Assembly: GCF_026870155.1 (NCBI RefSeq)
Contig: NZ_CP113975.1
Span: 2,480,001-2,544,000, forward strand
DNA length: 64,000 nucleotides
Reading direction: 5' to 3'
Source of the DNA: Flavobacterium marginilacus
GTDB lineage: Bacteria > Bacteroidota > Bacteroidia > Flavobacteriales > Flavobacteriaceae
Position 1 is the stretch's first letter, and each line of letters starts with the position of its first letter. The notes beneath the pieces were generated by a model. It was not told where the DNA came from. It searched no databases and worked only from the letters and a program-made list of their open reading frames with translations. The translations under genes were made by a program, and so were the position numbers. This document shows positions 42,831 to 52,435 of the stretch, piece by piece.

Positions 42831-44141
42831 TTAAAAATTAAGATTTCCTGCTAATTCACGCAATGTTATTTCAGATAATTTTGCCTGAAACTGGGCACTG
42901 CTCAAACGTATTCTGGAATTAATAAAATTTAATTGTGCAGCCCTAAACTCAACAGAAGTAATAGTTCCTATTCGGAATTTTTCGGCAGTTATTTCAATAT
43001 TCTGCTTTGCAATGGCAGTATTGCTTTCTTCCAAATCGATTAAATCCAGATTGGTCAAATACACTTGATATGCGACAGCCAAATTACTTCTCAATTGAAT
43101 CAGCTGCTGATCTATTGCCAGTTTTGAATTGTCAATCTGCATTTTAGCAATTTTTTCATTTCGGTTTTGGGCATCGCCGTCAAACAGATTTAAAGAAGCA
43201 GAAAAACCATAATTCAAACCGTGTGCAGAAGATTGAGAGGTAAAACCAAGACTCGAATGCGAATCACTGAAATTGTAACCCGTATTTAATTTAATAGTAG
43301 GGTAGCGGTCTCCTTTGATTTGTTTTAATTCTAATTCGGCTACTTTTTTATTGATTATCTGCATCTCCAATTCAGGATTTTGCTTTTCAGCCAATGCCAT
43401 TAAATCGGCCAGCTGTAATTTTCTGTCTACATTAATTTTATTTGAAACTATAAAATCTGTTTTCAGATCCCGAGCCAAAATCTGATTCAAAAGAGTTTTT
43501 GCATTAGCATAAGCCTGTTTTTCTTTTACCAGATTTCCAAGGTCTGTATTTAAATCAACCTGAGCATTTAAAACATCAAGTTTAGAATTTTTTCCAATAG
43601 TGTATCGGTTTTTTGTAAATTCAAGTCTTTTTTGAGAAATAACAATAGTTGAATCCAAATCGGATAATTTCTGCTGTTCCTGAATCAAATCATAATACAC
43701 AGAATTTACACTGCTGATTTTGTTGACAATAGTCCACTTTAACTGTGCATCACTGAGGTTTTGCAATTCTTTTAACTGATCATATCTGGCAAACATCCGC
43801 ATTCCGTCAAAAATCGTCCAATTCAAGGAAACACCATAATTCAAACTATTATTCTTAGCATTATCCAGCGAGGTAGTAGTACCGTCCTGACGGGTTTGAG
43901 AAGAATTTTTAACACTGTTATCGTCCACAACAGAAGCTGTCGCACTAGGCAGCATCCCGGCGTTTCCAATAGCGAAATTGGTTTCATTAATTTTCAGATT
44001 GTTTTTAGCAATTTTAATTTCAAAATTATTTTCTAAAGCAATTTTTATCGCATCTTCAAGAGTCAGTACTTGCTGCGCACTCGTTTTTGCAATGCAAAAC
44101 AAAAATAAAACCAGACTTTTTACTATATTTTTAGTTTTCAT
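42831..44141 (-). CDS. TolC-family outer-membrane efflux protein
   Basis: About 436 residues from MKTKNIVKSLVLFLFCIAKTSAQ (a good signal peptide); another ATG lies at 44153. Two homologous halves of long helices and short strands are seen: LTLEDAIKIALENNFEIKIAKNNLK at the N-terminus and LMALAEKQNPELEMQIINKKVAELELKQIKGDRYPTIKLNTGYNF in the middle. It forms the outer-membrane channel of the tripartite pump encoded just upstream (RND permease and adaptor). A 71-base gap separates it from the permease. Confidence 0.93.
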   Translation of the reverse strand: MKTKNIVKSLVLFLFCIAKTSAQQVLTLEDAIKIALENNFEIKIAKNNLKINETNFAIGNAGMLPSATASVVDDNSVKNSSQTRQDGTTTSLDNAKNNSLNYGVSLNWTIFDGMRMFARYDQLKELQNLSDAQLKWTIVNKISSVNSVYYDLIQEQQKLSDLDSTIVISQKRLEFTKNRYTIGKNSKLDVLNAQVDLNTDLGNLVKEKQAYANAKTLLNQILARDLKTDFIVSNKINVDRKLQLADLMALAEKQNPELEMQIINKKVAELELKQIKGDRYPTIKLNTGYNFSDSHSSLGFTSQSSAHGLNYGFSASLNLFDGDAQNRNEKIAKMQIDNSKLAIDQQLIQLRSNLAVAYQVYLTNLDLIDLEESNTAIAKQNIEITAEKFRIGTITSVEFRAAQLNFINSRIRLSSAQFQAKLSEITLRELAGNLNF

Positions 44142-44212
44142 ATTTTCAATCATTTGTCGTCAATTCTTTTCAGAACAATTCACAACTTTAACTTTTGTTC
44201 AAAATTTAAGAT

Positions 44213-47200
44213 CTACGATTTGCTTTCTCTTTCATATTCTTCGATATGATCAAATTCTGGGTAATGTTTTCTGGCCTTGGACCACATCAGATAAATTGCA
44301 GGAATTACAAAAAGAGTCAATACCAAAGAGAAAATGGTTCCACCCACAATGACAACTCCCATTCCAATTCTGCTAGTAGAAGCTGCTCCTAATGACATTG
44401 CAATTGGTAATGCTCCTAAAGCAATAGCTAAGCTAGTCATTAAAATGGGACGCAGACGTGCTTCCGAAGCTTCTAAAATGGCTTCTAATTTTGGTTTTCC
44501 CTGTTCTCGTAACTGATTAGCAAACTCGACTATCAAAATTCCATTTTTGGTTACCAGTCCAATAAGCATTACCGTTCCAATCTGACTGAAAATATTCCAA
44601 GTCTGATTGAACAGCCAAAGAGAAAATAAAGCTCCTGCAACCGCCATTGGTACAGTCAAAATAATAATGAACGGATCTATAAAACTTTCAAATTGTGCTG
44701 CAAGAATCAAGAAAATCAATAATAATGCAAGTCCAAAAGCGAAAGAAGTATTCGAACTGCTCTCAACAAAGTCACGTGATTCTCCGCCTAAATCTGTGGT
44801 AAATGAATCGTCAAGCACTTTGGCTTTAATTTCGTTCATCACATCAATTCCGTCACTTATACTTTTTCCTGGAGCCAAACCAGCTGAAACCGTTGCCGAC
44901 ATGTACCTATTATTATGATACAGCTGCGGAGGATTGCTCTGTTCTTCAATAGTAACGACATTGTCCATCTGAATCAGTTCGCCTTTGTTATTTTTTACAA
45001 ACATTGACGTTAAATCCAATGGTTTTGAACGGTCTTTTTGATCAAATTGTCCTATGACTTGGTATTGTTTTCCGTTTTTAATAAAATAACCAAAACGCTG
45101 ACCGCTTAACGAAAGCTGCAGTGTCTGAGCAATATCCATAATAGAAATCCCAAGACTTTCTGCTTTTGCACGGTCAATACTTACATTTATTTCAGGTTTA
45201 TTAAATTTTAAATTTACATCGGTAACAGAAAACACATCACTTTTGCCAACTTCGTCCATAAACAATGGAATTTTTTGGCGAAGTTTCTCAAAATTTGGAG
45301 CTTGAATAATATACTGAATAGGCAAGCCGCCACGTCTGTTTACCGCAATTGTAGCCTGCTGAAGGACTGAGGTTTTTGCATTGGGATATTTTTTTGTCCA
45401 TTTTGACAGTTCATCAGCAATATCTTTTTGAGATTTTTTTCTTTCGTCAGGTCCTGATAATGAAAGCCTCACAAAACCGCTATTCGTTGCAGAAGCACCA
45501 AATCCAGGAGCAGTTATGACCAAACTTACTTTTTTCTCCGGAATCGAATCATCAACTAATTTTGATATTTCCTGCATGAAGCGATCCGTATATTCATAAG
45601 AAGAACCTTCAGGAGTCGTCATACGCATTGTTACCGAACTGCGATCGTCATAAGGTGCGGTTTCTTTTGGAAGAATGGTAAAAAACAAATAAATCAGCCC
45701 AAAACAAACAATCAGAATTGGGAAACTAATCCATTTTTTATTCATGAAACTTTTTAAAGATTCAGCATAACCACTATTTAGCTTTTCAAAAAACGGCTCC
45801 GTTTTAATATAAAATTTTGATTTTTTCTGTTCACCGCCTTTCATCAGATAGGCATTCAGCATTGGTGTTAAAGTCAAAGACACAAAAGCCGAAATTAATA
45901 CTGCCGCTCCAATTACCACACCAAACTCCCGAAAGAGACGGCCGACAAAACCTTCTAAAAAGATTACAGGTAAAAATACCGCAGCTAAAGTCACCGAAAT
46001 CGAAATTACAGCATAAAAAATTTCATTTGAGCCTTTGATAGCGGCTTCAATTGGCGACATTCCTTCTTCAACTTTTTTGAAAATATTTTCGGTAACAACG
46101 ATACCATCATCAACAACCAAACCAGTTGCCAGAACAATAGCCAAAAGCGTTAATACATTTATCGAAAATCCAAAAAGCCACATAATGAAAAAAGTAGCAA
46201 TTAACGAAACCGGAATATCTATTAAAGGCCTGAATGCAATTGCCCAGTCTCTAAAAAATAAATAAATAATAATGATTACTAAAAGAATTGAAATACCTAA
46301 AGTTTCTGCCACTTCAAGTACCGACTTTTTTACGAAAATAGTATTATCCAAAGCAATATTAAGTTTGATATCTTTGGGTAAATCCTTTTTTAAAGCAGTA
46401 TATTTTTTGTAAAACTCTTTGGAAATATCCAAATAATTGGCACCTGGCATAGGAACAATGGCTAAACCAATTAAGGGCAGACCCGATTGAGTAAGCTGTG
46501 TCTCAATATTTTCTGGTCCTAATGAAGCATTTCCAACATCACTGAAACGAACAATTTTATCACCATCGGTACGAATAATGATATTGTTAAATTCCTCGGG
46601 GTTTGATAAATTACCAATTGTTTTTACAGTAAGCTCAGTATTATTTCCTGTCAATTTCCCAGAAGGCAATTCAACATTTTGGGCATTCAAAGCAGCGCGG
46701 ACTTCGGCAACTGTACAGCCGTAAGATGCTAATTTTGAAGGATCAATCCATAAACGCATCGCATAACGTTTTTGCCCCCAAATTTGAACACCGCTCACTC
46801 CTGGAATCGTTTCTAAACGCTGTGAAATAACATTTTCGGCATAATCACTTAGTTCTAATGAACTTCTGGTATCACTTTGAACCGTCATCGAAATAATAGA
46901 TTCACTATCTGCATCAGCCTTTGACACTACTGGCGGGGCATCTATGTCTTGAGGCAGACTTCTGACAGCTTGTGAAACTTTGTCACGAACGTCATTTGCA
47001 GCACTTTCAAGATCTTTATCCAAATTAAACTCGATTGTAATATTACTGCTTCCCTGATTACTTGAAGAAGTTATATTCCGAATTCCGTCAATAGCATTTA
47101 CTGCTTTTTCAAGAGGCTCAGTAATTTGAGATTCTATGATATCAGAATTAGCTCCGGTATAGTTTGTCCTAATGGAAACTTGTGCCGGATCAATTGATGG

Positions 47201-47311
47201 AAATTCACGAACACCCAAAAAGCTGTACCCAATAAAACCGAATAATATAATAAGAAGATTTAGTACTATAGTTAAAACTGGTCTTCTTATACTTGTAGTT
47301 GATAAACTCAT
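44213..47311 (-). CDS. RND efflux permease (HAE1/AcrB type)
   Basis: 1032 residues, full length. N-terminus MSLSTTSIRRPVLTIVLNLLIILFGFIGYSFLG and twelve membrane helices in the 1+6+5 arrangement with two large periplasmic loops. The proton-relay pair is present as LVVDDGIVVTENIF in helix 4 (ATGLVVDD). The C-terminal half shows the repeated LILAAQFESFIDPFIII and VMLIGLVTKNGILIVEFANQLREQGK blocks. It pumps drugs or lipophilic compounds through TolC. Operon order adaptor-pump-TolC. Confidence 0.95.
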   Translation of the reverse strand: MSLSTTSIRRPVLTIVLNLLIILFGFIGYSFLGVREFPSIDPAQVSIRTNYTGANSDIIESQITEPLEKAVNAIDGIRNITSSSNQGSSNITIEFNLDKDLESAANDVRDKVSQAVRSLPQDIDAPPVVSKADADSESIISMTVQSDTRSSLELSDYAENVISQRLETIPGVSGVQIWGQKRYAMRLWIDPSKLASYGCTVAEVRAALNAQNVELPSGKLTGNNTELTVKTIGNLSNPEEFNNIIIRTDGDKIVRFSDVGNASLGPENIETQLTQSGLPLIGLAIVPMPGANYLDISKEFYKKYTALKKDLPKDIKLNIALDNTIFVKKSVLEVAETLGISILLVIIIIYLFFRDWAIAFRPLIDIPVSLIATFFIMWLFGFSINVLTLLAIVLATGLVVDDGIVVTENIFKKVEEGMSPIEAAIKGSNEIFYAVISISVTLAAVFLPVIFLEGFVGRLFREFGVVIGAAVLISAFVSLTLTPMLNAYLMKGGEQKKSKFYIKTEPFFEKLNSGYAESLKSFMNKKWISFPILIVCFGLIYLFFTILPKETAPYDDRSSVTMRMTTPEGSSYEYTDRFMQEISKLVDDSIPEKKVSLVITAPGFGASATNSGFVRLSLSGPDERKKSQKDIADELSKWTKKYPNAKTSVLQQATIAVNRRGGLPIQYIIQAPNFEKLRQKIPLFMDEVGKSDVFSVTDVNLKFNKPEINVSIDRAKAESLGISIMDIAQTLQLSLSGQRFGYFIKNGKQYQVIGQFDQKDRSKPLDLTSMFVKNNKGELIQMDNVVTIEEQSNPPQLYHNNRYMSATVSAGLAPGKSISDGIDVMNEIKAKVLDDSFTTDLGGESRDFVESSSNTSFAFGLALLLIFLILAAQFESFIDPFIIILTVPMAVAGALFSLWLFNQTWNIFSQIGTVMLIGLVTKNGILIVEFANQLREQGKPKLEAILEASEARLRPILMTSLAIALGALPIAMSLGAASTSRIGMGVVIVGGTIFSLVLTLFVIPAIYLMWSKARKHYPEFDHIEEYERESKS

Positions 47312-47317
47312 CTCTTT

Positions 47318-47405
47318 TTAATTATAAATTATGAGTTATGAATTATGAGTTATGAATTATAGTAATGATTGAAAAACTTATAATTCATAACTCATAACTT
47401 ATAAC
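47318..47405. repeat. Short direct and inverted repeats between adaptor and pump genes
   Basis: The unit TATGAGTTATGAAT occurs twice in tandem near 47328-47358, and the same sequence is present in inverted form as ATTCATAACTCATAACTTATAA at about 47382-47403. The whole could form an AU-rich hairpin in the operon mRNA between adaptor and pump. Confidence 0.6.
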
Positions 47406-48464
47406 TTACTTTACTGTAACTTTTATTGGAGCATCATTTTTAAGAGACATAACTCCGCTGGTAATTAAAGTATCCCCAGCCTTCAAACCTGAAAGAATTA
47501 AAATAGAGGCATCAGTCCTAGTAGTTGCTTCAACCATTACTTCTTTGGCTTTGCCCATATCAGAGATAAAGACTTTTTTACCTTCCTGAACTGGAACAAT
47601 CGCTTCCGAAGGGACGACAATAGCATCTTTAATAATAGCTAACGGTAATTTTATATCAGCAAAAGTTCCTGGGAAAAGACCGCCGTCTATATTATCTGCA
47701 ATGGCACGAACTTGTAAGGTGCGCGTAGCTACTTCAACTTCTGGTTCTATTGCGTATATTTTTGCAGTATATTTTTTTGCAGATCCTGAAACACTAAAAT
47801 CTATAGTAGATCCTGATTTTATTTGGGAAGCATATTTTTCTGGGATAGAAAATGTAATTTTCAATTTTCCGGTATTTACCAATTTTGCGACTAAAATTGC
47901 TGGAGTAATATAAGTTCCCGGCGAAATAGAACGTAATCCTATTTTTCCTGAAAACGGAGCCTTAACAGCCGTTTTTGAAATTTGAGCTCTTATTAACTGC
48001 GTTTGGGCTTGAGCTGATTTATAATCGGCTCTTGAAATATCGTATTCTTCTTGACTGATGGCTTCTTTTTCGAGCAGTAATTTAGCTCTTCTGGCATTTT
48101 CAGCAGCTAAGCCTTCTTTGGTTACCGCTTGCTGCAGCTGTGCTTTTAATTCAATATCATTTACTTTGAATAAAACCTGTCCTTTATTTACGACAGAACC
48201 CTCATTGAAGTAAATGGCTTCTACAATTCCTGAAACTTCACTATGAATTTCGACCTGTTCATTAGCCTCAATAGAGCCTGATAAAGATAAATTATTATCA
48301 AAAGTAGCCGTTTTTACTACTTGCCCGATTACTATTATTGGAGAATCTTTACCGTTTTTATTTTTAGGTTCTTCATTTTTACTTTTATTTGAGATAATCC
48401 TATATGCTATAAAACTGCCAAATAGGATAATTAATAAGGCGTAAACAAGGTTTTTAATTTTCAT
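47406..48464 (-). CDS. RND periplasmic adaptor (membrane fusion protein)
   Basis: 352 residues. N-terminal membrane anchor (IKNLVYALLIILFGSFIAYRII), biotinyl-lipoyl halves (SGSIEANEQVEIHSEVSGIVEAIYFNEGSVVNKGQVLFKVND and AVKAPFSGKIGLRSISPGTYITP) around an alpha-hairpin (LKAQLQQAVTKEGLAAENARRAKLLLEKEAISQEEYDISRADYKSAQAQ), then beta-barrel and membrane-proximal domains. It links the RND pump to TolC. First gene of the operon. A 415-base gap to recG follows upstream. Confidence 0.93.
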   Translation of the reverse strand: MKIKNLVYALLIILFGSFIAYRIISNKSKNEEPKNKNGKDSPIIVIGQVVKTATFDNNLSLSGSIEANEQVEIHSEVSGIVEAIYFNEGSVVNKGQVLFKVNDIELKAQLQQAVTKEGLAAENARRAKLLLEKEAISQEEYDISRADYKSAQAQTQLIRAQISKTAVKAPFSGKIGLRSISPGTYITPAILVAKLVNTGKLKITFSIPEKYASQIKSGSTIDFSVSGSAKKYTAKIYAIEPEVEVATRTLQVRAIADNIDGGLFPGTFADIKLPLAIIKDAIVVPSEAIVPVQEGKKVFISDMGKAKEVMVEATTRTDASILILSGLKAGDTLITSGVMSLKNDAPIKVTVK

Positions 48465-48879
48465 TTTATAATTTTAAAAGTAATTTAATATATCTTTAGC
48501 AAAGGCAAAACAAATTTAGGCTTTAGAATTGTTAAAAGTGGAATTGTTAATTATTATTTAACGTTTGTACATACAAGTATTAAAATTTAGCCAAAAAGTT
48601 TCATCAAAAGAATTAGACTAAAGAAATATGATAAGGTTTAATTGAGTTTTTAAAACCATTAAACACCTTGAAATCAAACATCTGACTATCTAACAAACAA
48701 CTTTTTTTATTTCATAAAAAATGCTCTCAACTTAGCCGATAGAAATATTCTGCACATTCTATTCTATATTGGGTCACAGATAAAACAAATTGAACAGATT
48801 AACACAGATTTATAAAAAACTTTGTTTGTTTACTTTCTATTGGTGTCTCAGTAACTTAGTATCTCAGAAACTTAACAAC
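48465..48879. other. Gene-free region with a degenerate ACACAGATT repeat
   Basis: About 415 bases, no coding frame that I trust. GTCACAGATAAAACAAATTGAACAGATTAACACAGATTTATAAA (48773-48816) belongs to the family also seen at 10748 and 58572. Just after it, a run of 'cagtaacttagtatctcagaaacttaac' (48849-48876) is a separate low-complexity repeat with a weaker relative near 55350-55385. Confidence 0.45.
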
Positions 48880-50988
48880 TTAACTAATGTAATTCCAAAT
48901 ATTCTTCTTTTTGGTCAATTCAATAAAAACAGCTTTCAAGATAGCGTTTTCAGGTTTTTGCAAAGGAGCGTCATCCTTAAGGATTTTTATTGCATAGTTT
49001 CGTGCCAAAAGCAAAATCTCTTTGTCTTTCACAATATCAGCAATTTGAAGATTAAGTACACCGCTTTGCTGAGTTCCCATCAAATCACCAGGACCGCGGA
49101 GTTTGAGATCCACTTCGGCAATTTCAAAACCGTCATTAGTATTAACCATTGTTTCCATACGAGTTTTACTGTCGCTGGATAATTTGAACGATGTCATCAA
49201 AATGCAATAACTCTGATCGGCACCACGACCGACACGCCCGCGCAGCTGATGCAATTGCGATAATCCGAAACGTTCGGCACTCTCAATAATCATCACGCTT
49301 GCATTCGGTACATTTACACCGACTTCTATAACCGTTGTAGCAACCATAATATTGGTTTTTCCTTCAGAAAAGCGTTTCATTTCTTCGTCTTTGTCGGCAG
49401 CTTTCATTTTTCCGTGAAGAATCGAGACAGAATACTGAGGCAGCGGAAAATCACGAGCAATACTTTCATAACCATCCATCAAATCCTTATAATCCATTTT
49501 TTCGGACTCTTGAATCAGCGGATAAACGATGTATATTTGACGTCCTTTGGCAATTTCATCCCGAATAAATTTCCAGACTTTCAATCGATTAGAATCAAAA
49601 CGATGTACGGTCTGAATAGGTTTTCTACCTGGAGGCAGTTCGTCTATAACTGAAATATCCAAATCACCATATAAACTCATCGCCAGAGTTCGCGGAATAG
49701 GGGTGGCTGTCATTACCAAAATATGAGGCGGTATTGTATTTTTCTTCCACAGCTTGGATCGCTGTTCTACACCAAAACGATGTTGTTCGTCAATTACTGC
49801 CAAACCCAAATTTTGGAATTTTACTTTGTCTTCCAATAAGGCGTGCGTGCCGATAAGTATCTGCAAAGTTCCGTTTTCTAGTTCTTCGTGGATAATACGT
49901 CTTGCTGCAATTTTGGTAGAACCAGTAAGTATCTTTATATTAATATTTAACGATTTTGCTAATTCAGACAAACCTATAAAATGCTGATTGGCCAATATCT
50001 CAGTTGGAGCCATCAAGCAGGCCTGAAAACTGTTATCCATTGCCAGCAGCATACTCATAAAGGCAACAATAGTTTTTCCAGAACCCACATCTCCCTGCAG
50101 CAATCGGTTCATTTGAGCATTGCTGCCCATGTCGGTACGGATTTCTTTTATTACCCTTTTTTGTGCGTTTGTCAATTCGAAAGGAAGATGATTTTGATAA
50201 AATTCATTAAAAAATTCACCCACTTTCGAAAAAGGATGCCCTTTTATTTTATGCTTCTGAATTAGATTCTTCGTTATCAGCTGCAGCTGAATAAAGAACA
50301 GTTCTTCAAATTTTAAACGGAATTGAGCTTTCGCCAAAATCGCAGCACTTTTTGGAAAATGGATATTGAATAAAGCCGCATTTTTAGGAATCAGCTTTAA
50401 TTCATTTGTCAGATAAGAAGGTAAAGTTTCGCTGAATAATGCCTGTGTTTCCATAAACAGCTGCTGCATCATTTTATTTACCACCCGATTTGTAATTCCT
50501 CGGTTCGCCAGTGTTTCAGTCGATGGATAAACGGGCTGCATAGCCGAACGGAGACTTTTTTGGTGTTCGCTTAATAGTTCAATTTCGGGATGCGCCATGC
50601 TGTAATTACTGCCGTATTGGGAGCATTTTCCAAAAATAACACAGACTTCATTGAGCTTTAAACTTTCTTTAATCCATTTCTGCCCCTGAAACCAATTGAG
50701 TTCCATTTGCCCAGTATCATCCACGAATGTGGCAACCAATCGCTTTTGGTTTTTACCAAATTCGACTGTTTTAATATTAATGATTTTACCAATAATCTGC
50801 ACTTCGGCAATATTATTCTGCAGTTCATTAATCTTATAATAACGAGTTCGGTCAATATATCTATTCGGAAAAAAATTTACCAAATCCCCATATTTGAATA
50901 TCCCCAATTCCTTGCGCAGCAATGCGCCCCGAGTGGGGCCAACACCTTTGAGGTATTCTATGGGAGTTTCTAAGAGATTATTGGACAT
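48880..50988 (-). CDS. recG: ATP-dependent DNA helicase RecG
   Basis: 702 residues. N-terminal wedge/OB fold (YLKGVGPTRGALLRKELGIFKYGDLVNFFPNRYIDRT) and SF2 helicase core: Walker A LLQGDVGSGKTIVAFM (about 300), DEQH box VIDEQHRFGVEQ, motif III MTATPIPRTLAM, and IVYPLIQESE, TTVIEVGVNVPNAS, QLRGRVGRG in the second lobe. It reverses stalled replication forks and processes Holliday junctions. Transcribed alone. The region upstream holds simple AT-rich repeats and no clear promoter. Confidence 0.96.
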   Translation of the reverse strand: MSNNLLETPIEYLKGVGPTRGALLRKELGIFKYGDLVNFFPNRYIDRTRYYKINELQNNIAEVQIIGKIINIKTVEFGKNQKRLVATFVDDTGQMELNWFQGQKWIKESLKLNEVCVIFGKCSQYGSNYSMAHPEIELLSEHQKSLRSAMQPVYPSTETLANRGITNRVVNKMMQQLFMETQALFSETLPSYLTNELKLIPKNAALFNIHFPKSAAILAKAQFRLKFEELFFIQLQLITKNLIQKHKIKGHPFSKVGEFFNEFYQNHLPFELTNAQKRVIKEIRTDMGSNAQMNRLLQGDVGSGKTIVAFMSMLLAMDNSFQACLMAPTEILANQHFIGLSELAKSLNINIKILTGSTKIAARRIIHEELENGTLQILIGTHALLEDKVKFQNLGLAVIDEQHRFGVEQRSKLWKKNTIPPHILVMTATPIPRTLAMSLYGDLDISVIDELPPGRKPIQTVHRFDSNRLKVWKFIRDEIAKGRQIYIVYPLIQESEKMDYKDLMDGYESIARDFPLPQYSVSILHGKMKAADKDEEMKRFSEGKTNIMVATTVIEVGVNVPNASVMIIESAERFGLSQLHQLRGRVGRGADQSYCILMTSFKLSSDSKTRMETMVNTNDGFEIAEVDLKLRGPGDLMGTQQSGVLNLQIADIVKDKEILLLARNYAIKILKDDAPLQKPENAILKAVFIELTKKKNIWNYIS

Positions 50989-51208
50989 TTGATTTTAGAT
51001 TGCAGATTTTAGATTTTTAGAAAATAGAGTAAAGAATATAGAAAATAGATTTTCCGAATTTGAATTTCATGTTTTTAGGTCTATTTTCTTTATTCTATTT
51101 TCTTTTCTCTTTTTAAGAAAGCGAAGATAGCTGTTTGTTTGTAAATTTGAAAATGGGTTTGTTTAGGAAATTGTACTATAAAATTATAGCTTTGAAAAAA
51201 ATAATAAA

Positions 51209-51754
51209 ATGACAACCCATCTCGCACTCCTTCGTGGCATCAACGTATCAGGCCATAACCTGATAAAAATGGACGCTCTGAAAACAGCTTTGGAAAACAT
51301 TGGTTTTCAAAATGTACAGACTTATATTCAATCCGGAAATGTTTTTGTGGATACCGATGAAGAAAACGGAGCAGCTGTCGGTTTCAAAATCAAGCAGGAA
51401 ATTTTCAAAACTTTTGGACATGAAGTACCTGTAGTAGTGATTAGTAAAACAGATTTAGAAAACTGTTTTAAAAACAATCGTTTCCTGACAGAAAAAGAGG
51501 CAGATATAAAAAAACTCTACGTCGCTTTTGTTTCCATTGCTCTGCGAAACGACCATATAAATGACTTAAAGATGAGTCAGGTAAAACCGGATGAAGCGCA
51601 CATAGATGAAAGCAGAATCTACATTAAATACGCCGTAGGTGCTGGAAAAACCAGATTCGACCAAAAATACATCGAAAAAAAACTAAATGTAACCGCTACA
51701 ATAAGAAATTGGAATACTGTCACACAATTGCTTAAACTGTATGAGGAAAGATAA
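51209..51754 (+). CDS. DUF1697 family protein
   Basis: 181 residues. Family opening THLALLRGINVSGHNLIKMDALKTALENIGFQNVQTYIQSGNVFVDTD, and in the C-terminal part YIEKKLNVTATIRNWNTVTQLLKL. The fold is ferredoxin-like; no function is established. A possible promoter has TAGCTTTG at 51187-51194 just 15 bases before the start codon, so leadering is short. No operon partner. Confidence 0.92.
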   Translation: MTTHLALLRGINVSGHNLIKMDALKTALENIGFQNVQTYIQSGNVFVDTDEENGAAVGFKIKQEIFKTFGHEVPVVVISKTDLENCFKNNRFLTEKEADIKKLYVAFVSIALRNDHINDLKMSQVKPDEAHIDESRIYIKYAVGAGKTRFDQKYIEKKLNVTATIRNWNTVTQLLKLYEER

Positions 51755-51841
51755 ATTTATCTTTTTAAAAAAAAAATTGCAATCGAACGCAACTATTTAT
51801 AAAAAAGTAAATCTATTAAGTAACGCAAAAAAACAAAAAAA

Positions 51842-52282
51842 ATGAAACAGTTTATAATCGCAGTTACTTTGTTTTTCTTTTTTACTTCATGTTCAAAAGA
51901 TAATGATGAAAACACAAATACAGCTGATAGTTATCTTGGTAAATGGACATTGATAAAAATGTCTGGTACTGTGTTTAATTCCGAAACTACCGGAAATGCA
52001 ATGGAATACCAAGAATTCTATGTATTTAGCGATAACGGTACATTTACCAAAATTAGAAATAAAAATACTGTTCAGACAACGGCAGCAGGAACATATATTG
52101 TTAAAAATATTCAAGAAGGAACGTATTTAGAATTAACATATTCAGCTTCCAGCGAAATTATCGGAAGCTGTTATGGCAATTTAAAAGAAGAACTTCATTT
52201 TTCTGATAAAAATACTCTGTCAAGTACATGGAGAATATGCGATGGCCCTGGATTAGATTATCAAAAGATTATAATATACTAA
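51842..52282 (+). CDS. Lipocalin-like lipoprotein
   Basis: 146 residues. Type II signal peptide with lipobox FFTSC (Cys17), then a short Asp/Asn linker and a beta-rich domain that starts YLGKWTLIKMSGTVF, the Bacteroidota lipocalin-like start (GKWxL). The C-terminus has WRICDGPGLDYQKIIIY. It should be anchored in an envelope membrane. Ligand unknown. A terminator follows. Confidence 0.8.
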   Translation: MKQFIIAVTLFFFFTSCSKDNDENTNTADSYLGKWTLIKMSGTVFNSETTGNAMEYQEFYVFSDNGTFTKIRNKNTVQTTAAGTYIVKNIQEGTYLELTYSASSEIIGSCYGNLKEELHFSDKNTLSSTWRICDGPGLDYQKIIIY

Positions 52283-52350
52283 TTAATACTTATATCAGCA
52301 TTTTGTTTATAATTTGAACATTTGGTTAATTTTCAATTATGAAACACTCG

Positions 52351-52392
52351 AAAAGAGAACTCTAAAGTTTATTGACTTTATTGTTCTCTTTT
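52351..52392. terminator. Bidirectional terminator
   Basis: AAAAGAGAAC (52351-52360) pairs with GTTCTCTTTT (52383-52392), with an inner TAAAGT/ACTTTA stem. It lies between convergent genes and is followed by T-runs. Confidence 0.8.
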
Positions 52393-52435
52393 TTTCATGT
52401 CTTTTTCTAATAAATTCTATTTTGATTTGATATAT

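Noticed and set aside
45817..46265. Plus-strand open frames within the RND permease
   Set aside because: Antisense to a full-length, motif-complete permease.
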